DNA of 6,049 bases from an uncultured Pseudobdellovibrionaceae bacterium (GTDB lineage: Bacteria > Bdellovibrionota > Bdellovibrionia > Bdellovibrionales > Bdellovibrionaceae). Below the pieces are notes generated by a model. The model saw nothing but the letters and a program-made list of their open reading frames with translations, was not told the DNA's origin and did no database searches. The position numbers and the translations under genes are program-made. This document shows, one piece after another, positions 1 through 5,950 of the stretch; the first letter of the stretch is position 1; each line of letters opens with the position of its first letter. The stretch spans positions 1 through 6,049 of the forward strand of contig CALCCV010000375.1 of the NCBI GenBank assembly GCA_937900305.1, written 5' to 3'.

Positions 1-2
1 CG

Positions 3-1304
3 GCGTGCCAATCCCCTAGCACAAGAAACCCGGCATCCGACGAAGCATCCGACGAACCTAAACCCATCGCCACTTCGGCGGCCGAACGTTTGAACTTCAT
101 TAAAGACGCCGAAGTTTGGTTTCCCGAAAATGCGCAAGACATTGGTAAAAAGAATTTGCGTCTTGGTCAACCCTCCGAATACGCCGTGGATCCGATGTAT
201 GCGGCCGATGACAAATATTTAACCTGCACCTACAAGGAGCCCGATCTTTCAGATCCACCGGGCGGAAAAACGCCAAAATTTGGCTGCACCTTTGATTTCA
301 ACGGCGAATCGAAAAGTCTGAAGGTGAAATACGATCCGCTCTTCCACCCTCTCAACGGGAAAAATGGAAAATTTAATTTCGAGGTGTACGGCGAAGTTCT
401 TTCGACTCGCATTCTGTGGGCCTTGGGATTTGCCGCCGATCGGTCCTATCCGGTTCGTGTGAAGTGTTTGGGCTGTCCACTTGAGCCATGGACCTATATC
501 CAAGGCAAACTCATCGAGAAAGAAAAAAATCTCGAAACCAATACGGCCCGACAAAATCAATTCGATGGCAGGGATCGTCTCATCGGTTTTGTTAGGGACG
601 ACATGGGTTTGCCCAACAATAGTCAGGGCATCGCAAACAGAGATCTTTATTTTGAAAAAGGTAAAAACAATGTGATCTTTCACGCAGCGGCCATCGAAGA
701 CAAATATGCCGGTCCCGAAATTAAACTGAAATACGAAACCATGTACCCTGAGGGCTGGAGCTGGGATGAATTGTTATCCAATTACAACACGCCTGATCAG
801 TTACTTCACCGCCAGGCTCTTTCGATCGTGGCCGCTTTTCTCAATCACATGGACAGCAAACCGGACCAGCAGCGGCTGTCGTGTCGATCCCAAGAAGACA
901 TTCAACCCGATGGCAGATGCACGGCGCCGGTGTTGCTCGTGCAAGACCCCGGCTCTTCATTTGGTTACGGCTTTGCTCCACTCGAAGGGTATTTTCGGCT
1001 CGACAAAGGCAATCTCAAGGCTTGGTTGGGATTGAGCATTTGGAAAGACAGAAAGACCTGTACGCTGAAAGTCAATGGGGCGCCGAATGCGACGCTCAAA
1101 GAAGTGTCGGTGACAGAGGCTGCTCGGGCTTTCACGGCAAACCTCATGCGCCAACTAACGATGTCGCAAATAGAACAGCTGTTTTTGGTATCCCAGATTG
1201 AAAAGTTGCGCCAGCGAGATTCAGCCAGTCCAACGGCCAAAGAGTGGGCCAAGGCCTTCATGGAAAAAATGAATCGTGAAGTTCTCAACGCTCGCTGTGG
1301 ATAA
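3..1304 (+). CDS. 5'-truncated lipoprotein with kinase-like motif order, function unknown
   Basis: The frame is open from the contig edge through to a TAA at 1302-1304, so the first possible start (TTG at 90) is probably internal. The second visible codon is Cys (6-8), preceded by Ala and followed by Gln-Ser. This fits the end of a lipobox, followed by a polar Ser/Asp/Glu/Pro linker, and suggests a membrane-anchored periplasmic or surface lipoprotein whose signal peptide is missing. Counting from Leu at 90 as residue 1: a Lys-containing strand (K78/K80), a helix EVLSTRILWALGF (102-114), a KCLGCP motif (125-130), NHMDSKPDQQ (252-261) and QDPGSSFG (285-292). This order resembles the Lys/Glu, then D-x-K-x-x-N/Q, then D-x-G pattern of atypical kinases of the HipA/FAM20/PI3K-like fold. 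The body has eight further Cys, compatible with disulfides. No exact family was recognised. The kinase assignment is inference; lipoprotein status is likely but rests on two residues of lipobox. Confidence 0.8.
   Translation, partial: ACQSPSTRNPASDEASDEPKPIATSAAERLNFIKDAEVWFPENAQDIGKKNLRLGQPSEYAVDPMYAADDKYLTCTYKEPDLSDPPGGKTPKFGCTFDFNGESKSLKVKYDPLFHPLNGKNGKFNFEVYGEVLSTRILWALGFAADRSYPVRVKCLGCPLEPWTYIQGKLIEKEKNLETNTARQNQFDGRDRLIGFVRDDMGLPNNSQGIANRDLYFEKGKNNVIFHAAAIEDKYAGPEIKLKYETMYPEGWSWDELLSNYNTPDQLLHRQALSIVAAFLNHMDSKPDQQRLSCRSQEDIQPDGRCTAPVLLVQDPGSSFGYGFAPLEGYFRLDKGNLKAWLGLSIWKDRKTCTLKVNGAPNATLKEVSVTEAARAFTANLMRQLTMSQIEQLFLVSQIEKLRQRDSASPTAKEWAKAFMEKMNREVLNARCG
33..56 (+). repeat. 12-bp perfect tandem duplication in the lipoprotein linker
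   Basis: The unit GCATCCGACGAA occurs twice in a row (33-44 and 45-56) and encodes Ala-Ser-Asp-Glu twice, just after the putative lipidated Cys. It is in frame (12 bp), so copy-number change would alter only the length of the flexible acidic tether. Confidence 0.8.
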
Positions 1305-1316
1305 GGTCAGTTAAAC

Positions 1317-2651
1317 TTATCTGAGCATCGGCTTCACAACCGCTGCTCCTTCGCTCCAGGCAATGGCGGTGAATCCGCCGCCAATCGCCCGAAGATTGGT
1401 GACTTGCCCTTCGTAGAGCCTAGCTAAGCCCATCTGAACCTGGTCTTTATAAAAATAAAATCTCAAATCATATTTGAATTTCTGCTCACCGCCGGGCGTC
1501 TGCAGTTCCAATGCAGGCCACAAATCTTGGGCGATCATCGGCTCGGGGGTGGCAAAATACTCTTCGAAAGCTTTGCGAGAGATGCTCGCACCTTTGTAAG
1601 CATGTTTTGAGCCATAAGATTGCGCCGGCTTAAAAAATAAATTTTTGCGATTTGCCCACATCTCATCACGAGCCTCTTCACTCATCAGCCGCGTACCCGG
1701 AATAACGGCTTGTAGGAAGCCGATGTCTTCGGAGTTCACACCGAGGTCAGACAAAATTTCTGGATCTCGAAAATTCTGCAACCTCAGTTTGTCGGCCAAG
1801 AGCCAATACTCTTTGGGATGCGGAGACAGGGCGACTTTTCGACTAAGGTACAATTCATTTAAATGAGCGGCTTGAGGAGTGGCCAATAAAAAATCGGTCC
1901 AGCGGTTGTAAATCAGATCCCAACCCTCATCGAGGCGGCGCTTTAAATCCGGATCGGCAGCATCTAAAATTTCGCACTGCAGACCTTGCTCTCGAAAATA
2001 GGACTGGGCCATCAGAAATTCCATATACAGCTTTTGTTCAGGCGGAGCTTCGTCCAGAATCGCGATTCGTCGCAAGGGTTGATCTGTTTTGGACACCAAC
2101 TGAAATTCTTCGCGGGCGGCCAAAACCAGCTGGGCCAAAGGATTGGCGGCGAATGGGGTTTCCAAGCCCTGGGCCTCATAAAGGGAGGTTCCCGCAAAAT
2201 AAAACGCCGCATTGGTGTTGATTTCGATGAGATGAATTCCCGCCTCTTCATCGAGATGCACATCAAAGCTATTGCACAAGGCAAAGTTCGGGATTTCACG
2301 AATTCGCCCGTCCGAAGACGATCTAAACACCATTTCCTGGTATTTAGATTTCACTCTAATGTCATGAATGATGTGCGCCAATCTCTCGACTTGTTCTTTC
2401 ACCTGAATGGGCAAAATCACCGTGAACGGACTGACCAACTGTGGAGCGACCAGATCACCGAAGCCTGCCGGAAGATCAGGATATCTTTTTTTAGCGATAT
2501 CAATCCAACGGGAGCGAACTTTAGCTGTGACTTCAGCCAAAGGATTCGCCACCACAGGCTCCTCTATGCCATTCTTCTCGAGGGAATTTGACGACTTTGA
2601 TGCGCTTGATGAGTTTGATGGATTCGCTGGCTTTGAATCACTGTTTGGCAT
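1317..2651 (-). CDS. ATP-grasp-like enzyme, probably circularly permuted, substrate unknown
   Basis: This encodes 444 aa. The ATG complement is at 2649-2651, preceded on the minus strand by GGCGGGAG about 6 nt upstream, and translation ends at TAA (1317-1319). Residues 1-30 are a Ser/Asn/Lys-rich low-complexity leader without signal-peptide features, so the protein is probably cytoplasmic. Visible ATP-grasp-like motifs are D130 followed by HLIEINTN (140-147, giving D-x12-E-x-N for Mg2+), LADKLRLQN (285-293), LFFKPAQSYGSKH (338-350, K341 as nucleotide-binding Lys), IAQDLWP (373-379, hinge-like) and YDLRFYFY...LARLYEGQVTN (394-419). Having the acidic E-x-N motif before the KP strand is the permuted order of glutathionylspermidine synthetase and type-2 permuted ATP-grasp proteins. 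ATP-dependent carboxylate-amine or thiol ligation is the family expectation; the substrate cannot be told. It converges on the lipoprotein gene with a 12-bp gap and is divergent from xth. Confidence 0.85.
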   Translation of the reverse strand: MPNSDSKPANPSNSSSASKSSNSLEKNGIEEPVVANPLAEVTAKVRSRWIDIAKKRYPDLPAGFGDLVAPQLVSPFTVILPIQVKEQVERLAHIIHDIRVKSKYQEMVFRSSSDGRIREIPNFALCNSFDVHLDEEAGIHLIEINTNAAFYFAGTSLYEAQGLETPFAANPLAQLVLAAREEFQLVSKTDQPLRRIAILDEAPPEQKLYMEFLMAQSYFREQGLQCEILDAADPDLKRRLDEGWDLIYNRWTDFLLATPQAAHLNELYLSRKVALSPHPKEYWLLADKLRLQNFRDPEILSDLGVNSEDIGFLQAVIPGTRLMSEEARDEMWANRKNLFFKPAQSYGSKHAYKGASISRKAFEEYFATPEPMIAQDLWPALELQTPGGEQKFKYDLRFYFYKDQVQMGLARLYEGQVTNLRAIGGGFTAIAWSEGAAVVKPMLR

Positions 2652-2678
2652 TCGGCACTCCCGCCTTCAATTTGAAAA

Positions 2679-2707
2679 ATTGTGACAAAGGAGGCGTGTT
2701 TTGTCAG
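2679..2707 (-). promoter_or_regulatory. Candidate sigma70-type promoter for the ATP-grasp gene
   Basis: On the minus strand, CTGACA (2707-2702) as -35 is followed by a 17-nt spacer and CACAAT (2684-2679) as a weak -10. The predicted start would lie about 20-25 nt upstream of the ATG. The -10 matches consensus at only four of six positions, so this is a plausible but unproven call. Confidence 0.4.
2683..2706. promoter_or_regulatory. Perfect inverted repeat TGACAAA-N10-TTTGTCA, candidate operator
   Basis: TGACAAA (2683-2689) and TTTGTCA (2700-2706) are perfect complements separated by 10 nt, giving a 17-nt centre-to-centre spacing that suits a dimeric helix-turn-helix regulator. The repeat spans the spacer and overlaps both boxes of the candidate minus-strand promoter, so a bound protein there would be expected to repress the ATP-grasp gene. 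No specific regulator family was recognised. Confidence 0.4.
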
Positions 2708-2730
2708 CCTTTAATCTGCCGGCAACTCAT

Positions 2731-2746
2731 TCTGAAATTTTTCAGA
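2731..2746. promoter_or_regulatory. Perfect inverted repeat TCTGAAA-TT-TTTCAGA
   Basis: The 7-bp arms at 2731-2737 and 2740-2746 are perfectly complementary across a 2-nt centre, so this reads as a DNA-level palindrome better than as an RNA hairpin. It lies 14 nt upstream of the candidate xth -35 box, where an activator or a shared regulator of the divergent pair could sit. Confidence 0.35.
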
Positions 2747-2759
2747 TCTCAACTTCTGG

Positions 2760-2788
2760 CTGACAAATCCCTCTGTCTGCGCTAGATT
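2760..2788 (+). promoter_or_regulatory. xth: Candidate sigma70-type promoter for xth-fxsA
   Basis: CTGACA (2760-2765) is spaced exactly 17 nt from TAGATT (2783-2788). These match TTGACA at five of six and TATAAT at four of six positions. Transcription would start near 2795, leaving a leader of about 14 nt that contains the AAAGAGG ribosome-binding site at 2797-2803. Confidence 0.5.
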
Positions 2789-2808
2789 TCCAGGCGAAAG
2801 AGGCGCCT

Positions 2809-3588
2809 ATGAAGTTGATCACCTGGAATGTCAATGGCATCAGAGCGTGCGGGCCCAAGGGTTTGCTGACGCTGGTGCAAGAAGAAAAGCCCGACATCCT
2901 TTGCCTGCAAGAAACTAAAGCGCAGCAAGATCAGGTCAGTGCTGAGTTACAAGACCTCGGCTATGCACACACCTACTGGAGTTCAGCCAAACGCAAAGGC
3001 TACTCGGGAGTTGCTACTTTCAGCCACATCGAACCACGAGAAATTCATACGACGATTGGCTATGATCATTACGAAAATGAGGGCCGCATTGTTCACACTC
3101 AATTTGAGCATTTTGAACTCTACAACATCTATTTTCCAAATGGTGGCAGTGGCGAAGAACGCCACCTGTTCAAACAACAGTTTCTAAAGGACTTGATTGA
3201 AGTTTTGAGTGTCAAAGTTCGCCAAAACATCCCGATGATAGTGGTTGGCGACTACAACGTGGCCCACACCGACATTGATGTTCACGACCCCATTCGCCTG
3301 AGCAAAGAGAGTGGTTTCTTGCCCGAGGAACGCGCCTGGTTCGGCGACTTCGTACGGTCCGGTTTCGTCGATGCTTATCGTCACTTTCATCCCGAAGTGA
3401 AAAACAAATACACCTGGTGGTCTTACCGAGAGTTTGGTCGGGTCTCCAATCGAGGTTGGCGGATCGACTACGTTTGCATAACTAAGAATATTTTACCTTA
3501 TCTTAAATCGACGGAAATTTTGGATGGCGTGATGGGATCTGATCACTGTCCTGTCAAAGCTGAATTTGATTTTTCGGGGAAACCATGA
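2809..3588 (+). CDS. xth: Exodeoxyribonuclease III (AP endonuclease, EEP superfamily)
   Basis: This encodes 259 aa, the usual size for the ExoIII/ExoA family. The family cleaves DNA 5' to abasic sites and has 3'-5' exonuclease and 3'-phosphatase activity in cytoplasmic base-excision repair, using Mg2+. Every core motif is present: ITWNVNGIRA (4-13, N7 metal site), LQETK (33-37, catalytic Glu35), YFPNGG (108-113), GDYNVAHTDIDV (147-158, Asp148 and Asn150), WRIDY (217-221) and GSDHCPV (243-249, the Asp245-His246 pair). The ATG follows AAAGAGG by 5 nt, which fixes the start. The TGA overlaps the next gene's ATG. Nothing looks truncated. It is divergent from the ATP-grasp gene, with a candidate promoter at 2760-2788. 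ExoIII is distinguished from generic endonuclease/phosphatase members by the YFPNGG and GDYNVAHTDID blocks. Confidence 0.96.
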   Translation: MKLITWNVNGIRACGPKGLLTLVQEEKPDILCLQETKAQQDQVSAELQDLGYAHTYWSSAKRKGYSGVATFSHIEPREIHTTIGYDHYENEGRIVHTQFEHFELYNIYFPNGGSGEERHLFKQQFLKDLIEVLSVKVRQNIPMIVVGDYNVAHTDIDVHDPIRLSKESGFLPEERAWFGDFVRSGFVDAYRHFHPEVKNKYTWWSYREFGRVSNRGWRIDYVCITKNILPYLKSTEILDGVMGSDHCPVKAEFDFSGKP

Positions 3589-4166
3589 ATCCAGTGTTAA
3601 TTTTATTTCTTGAAATCATTGCCTTCTGGTCGCTTGTTCAAAAATTTGGTTTTTTGGCGGTGGTCGGAGCCTACATGATCTCTTCGGCGTGGGGCCTGTT
3701 GATTTGTGTGCTTTCGTTTCGAACTCTGGCGGCAATGCCTCGGCAAAATTTAACTTCTATCACTGCGCTGATGGACCGAAGCGTCTTTTTAATGGCCGGT
3801 GTTTTATTGAGCCTTCCGCTTTTATCGACCAAATTAGTGGGAATTTTATTATGGGTGCCCGGGTTGCGTTGGCTTTTGCTGTGGGCCTTTAAATCCTTTC
3901 AGAAACGAAAAACTCAGTCCCAACCCGCCTCACAGAGGGGACCTGGACCTCAGCCTTTCGAAAGGGCTTCCCGCTCCAGGGGACCTTTCGTTTACACCTA
4001 CACTTTTAAATCGGGAGCGTCCGTTCAAGGCGCTGCAAATTCAGATGACGATTGGTCAGAGCCGTCCATTCGTGACGTATCTCCAATCGATGTTCCTCCT
4101 CCCAAATCCCTCAATTCAGCTTCGCATGAAACCATCGAAATCAAGAGCGAGCGCCTGAGCGATTGA
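3585..4166 (+). CDS. fxsA: FxsA-family inner-membrane protein
   Basis: This encodes 193 aa. The family is named after E. coli FxsA, whose overexpression relieves F-plasmid exclusion of phage T7; its molecular function is unknown. Residues 3-18, 22-45 and 66-102 are hydrophobic membrane segments. The family pattern is visible: an early Glu in FLEIIAF (8-14), a Ser-Ser-x-x-Gly turn (SSAWGLL, 33-39), AGVLLSLPLLSTKLVGILLW (71-90) and PGLRWLL (92-98). A basic stretch (QKRK, 106-109) then leads to about 85 hydrophilic residues rich in Ser, Pro and Asp, typical of FxsA proteins with long cytoplasmic tails. The ATG lies within ATGA shared with the xth stop, and GGGGA sits 4 nt upstream, so translation is probably coupled to xth. 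Similarity is by pattern; the tail matches nothing I recognise. Confidence 0.8.
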   Translation: MNPVLILFLEIIAFWSLVQKFGFLAVVGAYMISSAWGLLICVLSFRTLAAMPRQNLTSITALMDRSVFLMAGVLLSLPLLSTKLVGILLWVPGLRWLLLWAFKSFQKRKTQSQPASQRGPGPQPFERASRSRGPFVYTYTFKSGASVQGAANSDDDWSEPSIRDVSPIDVPPPKSLNSASHETIEIKSERLSD

Positions 4167-4306
4167 GCTCTCAGGTTGAAACAATCCCCTCTCCCGACTG
4201 CGTTTTGATTTGAGACAAACACATCTGCCGAGACCTGGAATCCTCGCCAACATGATACAATTGAGTGGGCGGGGAAAATTCAGTTTTGTTTCGATTTTGT
4301 CGATAG

Positions 4307-4342
4307 GAAGCTGATTGGAAACTGTTAGCTTCTTTTGGTTTT
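4307..4342 (+). terminator. Hairpin with T-runs: terminator of xth-fxsA or leader attenuator
   Basis: GAAGCT (4307-4312) pairs with AGCTTC (4327-4332); the stem can extend to 9 bp using G-U pairs, around an 8-nt loop. It is followed by TTTT-GG-TTTT (4333-4342). It lies 140 nt after the fxsA stop and 21 nt before the TTG of the next gene. Stem strength is modest. It could end the upstream operon or act within the leader of the 4364 gene. The 140 nt before it (4167-4306) hold no gene I can support and no convincing promoter. Confidence 0.4.
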
Positions 4343-4352
4343 CGCGAATCTC

Positions 4353-4359
4353 GGGGGTG
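4353..4359 (+). promoter_or_regulatory. Ribosome-binding site that fixes a TTG start
   Basis: GGGGGTG, ending 4 nt before TTG at 4364, is the only purine-rich site upstream of this frame. The TTG is followed directly by a complete Sec signal peptide, and no in-frame ATG occurs before the hydrophobic core of that peptide, so the TTG start is well supported. Confidence 0.65.
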
Positions 4360-4363
4360 AAAA

Positions 4364-5872
4364 TTGTCTGAAAAATTTCTCAAGACCAAGTTGTCGCGTC
4401 ACCTCTGGAACTCGACTGTTTTTTTTATTTTGCTGATGTCAGCGAATTTGGCTAGTGCCGAGGTTTCAGGACCAGATTATGAAGCCGCCCAAAAGCGAGC
4501 AAAAGACGTCATCAAGGAGCAAGATAAAAAAGATCGAGCCGCCGCCGCCGCCGCGGCAGCTGCGGCCAATGCACCGGTGTTCGCTGAGGCCATCAAACAA
4601 TGTGTAAAACAAATGAGAGAGACCGTCGCCATTTGCAACACGAAAGCGGCCGAATCGGAAGGGTACTGCAATCCAGATTCAAGCCCGAACATCGCAGCGG
4701 CCGTGCAATATGGTGGTCAGGGTGCGATGATCGCCAATGCCTTTGATATGGGAACCAGTGGTGGTTGCGGAGAGATCGCGAAATACAGCGCCGGCCTGAG
4801 CGCGGGACTGGTGGTTTTCAAAAAGATTTGCCAGCAGGAAGCGGCTTCTTGCCTCAAGCCCTGTGAAGACGTCATTGCTTTGGACAACTCCACAGACAGC
4901 TGTCGCAGCCCTCCGGGCGGGCCACAGACGGCCGCGGAAATTCCAAATGATCTAGTTCGCGACGAGCTCGATGAAGTTAGAAAAATGGTGGACGCCGCCA
5001 ACAAGGGCCAAGAAAAGTGCGCAAAGCAAGCCGAGAACGGCACCAACGTCGAAGGCCAAGTGGGTCAAGCCCTGACAACTTTGAAACAGCAAACGACGAC
5101 TTGTAAAATGAAAACGGCAGGTGTGCAGACCGCAGATTTTTGCGCACAGAATCCCACCGATCAAGCTTGCCGAGGCAGCAGCGGTCGGAATTGTGGCGAC
5201 GCCGCCATGGCCAACGACCCGGTTTGCAAATGCATTGCAAATCCTTCGTCGTGCAACGGCGTGAATAGCCTGAACAATTCTTTCGGCACCGTGGGCTCCA
5301 TCCGGGGTGGCGCGGGCGCGGCCGATCTAAATAAAGGTGCAGCCGGGGCTGGTGCCGGAAATCTCAGTGGCCTAGGTGCAATGGATTCTGCGGGCCTTGG
5401 CGAAATCGGTGGGCCTGTCGGACCCAAAGGTGAATCTCGAAAACTCGGTGGCAATAAAGGCGGTTCCGCTCCCAGCAGTGGTGGTGGCGGAGGTCAGGGC
5501 GGTGGGGCTCCAACAGCAGCGGCCGGCGGCGCCGCCGTCGGTGACAACGAAAATCTCTATCGCGGTGGACGCGGCGGAGGAGCAGCTGGTGGCAGTGGAC
5601 GTGGCGCTGGATCAGGCTCTGCTTATGCTGGTGGATATCGAAGTGCGCCAGCAGGAGCCCTTGGCTCCGGCAGCATTTACAATGGCCGCATGCGCGGAGC
5701 CAAAGGTGGTCCTAACTTGAACGACTTTTTGCCAGGTGGGCGCAATGATCCCAATGCCAGAGGAGTCGCTGGCATCACCGGACCCGACGGAATCACCGGG
5801 CCCCACACCAATTTATTTATGAAAGTTAAAAATCGCTATCAAGCGATTCGCTCCAGTCTGCTGCAAAATTAA
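4364..5872 (+). CDS. Secreted Cys-rich/Gly-rich protein with collagen-like tail, function unknown
   Basis: This encodes 502 aa from a TTG start. Residues 1-32 form a Sec signal peptide: basic N-region (KTKLSRH), hydrophobic core (TVFFILLMSANL) and an ASA/E cleavage site after Ala32. Next come a charged helical stretch (38-58), ten consecutive Ala (59-68), and a region holding all 16 Cys (80, 91, 102, 135, 156, 163, 167, 180, 219, 247, 260, 269, 277, 288, 290, 297). The even number suggests up to eight disulfides formed in the periplasm. From about 312 to 462 the sequence is Gly/Ala/Ser-rich and probably disordered. The C-terminus has Gly-x-x triplets (467-481), then a conventional basic segment ending in RSSLLQN. 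Bdellovibrio-type genomes, from memory, carry proteins with similar ITGP tails, but I name no function. It may stay periplasmic or be surface-exposed or released. Confidence 0.85.
   Translation: MSEKFLKTKLSRHLWNSTVFFILLMSANLASAEVSGPDYEAAQKRAKDVIKEQDKKDRAAAAAAAAAANAPVFAEAIKQCVKQMRETVAICNTKAAESEGYCNPDSSPNIAAAVQYGGQGAMIANAFDMGTSGGCGEIAKYSAGLSAGLVVFKKICQQEAASCLKPCEDVIALDNSTDSCRSPPGGPQTAAEIPNDLVRDELDEVRKMVDAANKGQEKCAKQAENGTNVEGQVGQALTTLKQQTTTCKMKTAGVQTADFCAQNPTDQACRGSSGRNCGDAAMANDPVCKCIANPSSCNGVNSLNNSFGTVGSIRGGAGAADLNKGAAGAGAGNLSGLGAMDSAGLGEIGGPVGPKGESRKLGGNKGGSAPSSGGGGGQGGGAPTAAAGGAAVGDNENLYRGGRGGGAAGGSGRGAGSGSAYAGGYRSAPAGALGSGSIYNGRMRGAKGGPNLNDFLPGGRNDPNARGVAGITGPDGITGPHTNLFMKVKNRYQAIRSSLLQN
4538..4567 (+). 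repeat. Poly-alanine tract (10 GCN codons)
   Basis: Ten Ala codons run consecutively. The first five are identical GCC triplets (4538-4552) and the rest are mixed (GCG, GCA, GCT, GCG, GCC). The pure GCC part is a short trinucleotide repeat that could slip in frame; the mixed codons suggest the tract is otherwise maintained at the protein level, as a helical spacer between the charged helix and the Cys-rich region. Confidence 0.7.
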
Positions 5873-5890
5873 ATCAAACTTCAAATCTCA

Positions 5891-5920
5891 AAATTAAAAC
5901 CAAGGTCGCACGACCTTGGT
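5891..5920 (-). terminator. Strong hairpin with T-rich tail on the minus strand
   Basis: ACCAAGGTCG (5899-5908) and CGACCTTGGT (5911-5920) are perfect complements; the realistic RNA form is a 9-bp stem with a GCAC loop. Read on the minus strand, the stem is followed by TTTTAATTTT (5900 side down to 5890), the usual intrinsic-terminator arrangement. On the plus strand it is preceded by A-runs and followed by CGTCTTCGG, a poor U-tract. It may end the 4364 gene inefficiently, but it points to a convergent gene entering from the right. Confidence 0.55.
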
Positions 5921-5927
5921 CGTCTTC

Positions 5928-5950
5928 GGTCCATTCCTTGGTCCATTCTT
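5928..5950. repeat. Short imperfect tandem repeat (GGTCCATTCCTT / GGTCCATTCTT)
   Basis: Two adjacent copies, of 12 bp (5928-5939) and 11 bp (5940-5950), differ by one missing C. A looser related piece, CTTGGTC, overlaps the end of the hairpin just to the left. The rest of 5951-6000 shows no recognisable element; two minus-strand frames stay open through it. Confidence 0.5.

Noticed and set aside
249..683. A 144-codon minus-strand frame
   Set aside because: It is antisense to the lipoprotein gene and lacks a ribosome-binding site or recognisable motifs.
1301..1320. ATAAG...CTTAT inverted repeat spanning both convergent stop codons, considered as a bidirectional terminator
   Set aside because: The stem is 5 bp and AT-rich with no T-run on either side, too weak to call.
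1986..2591. A 201-codon open frame on the plus strand
   Set aside because: It lies entirely antisense to the ATP-grasp-like gene, which has coherent motifs; the plus-strand translation is Phe/Arg/Gln-rich without domain features.
3954..3965. 12-bp perfect palindrome CCTTTCGAAAGG between two AGGGGACCT copies
   Set aside because: It lies within the fxsA coding tail (Arg-Gly-Pro and Pro-Phe-Glu codons), not near a promoter; chance within a coding sequence is the simpler explanation.
4154..4175. CCTGAG...CTCAGG inverted repeat across the fxsA stop, considered as a terminator
   Set aside because: It has only a 6-bp stem with a 10-nt loop and no following T-run; the structure at 4307-4342 is a better candidate.
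5376..5720. A 114-codon plus-strand frame overlapping the Gly-rich region
   Set aside because: It is a frame-shifted reading of Gly/Ala codons (giving Val/Ala-rich protein) inside a well-supported gene with signal peptide and ribosome-binding site.
5300..5720. Gly-rich DNA repeats considered as a CRISPR or satellite array
   Set aside because: There are no constant-length repeats or spacers; the repetition comes from Gly/Ala/Ser codons in one continuous reading frame.
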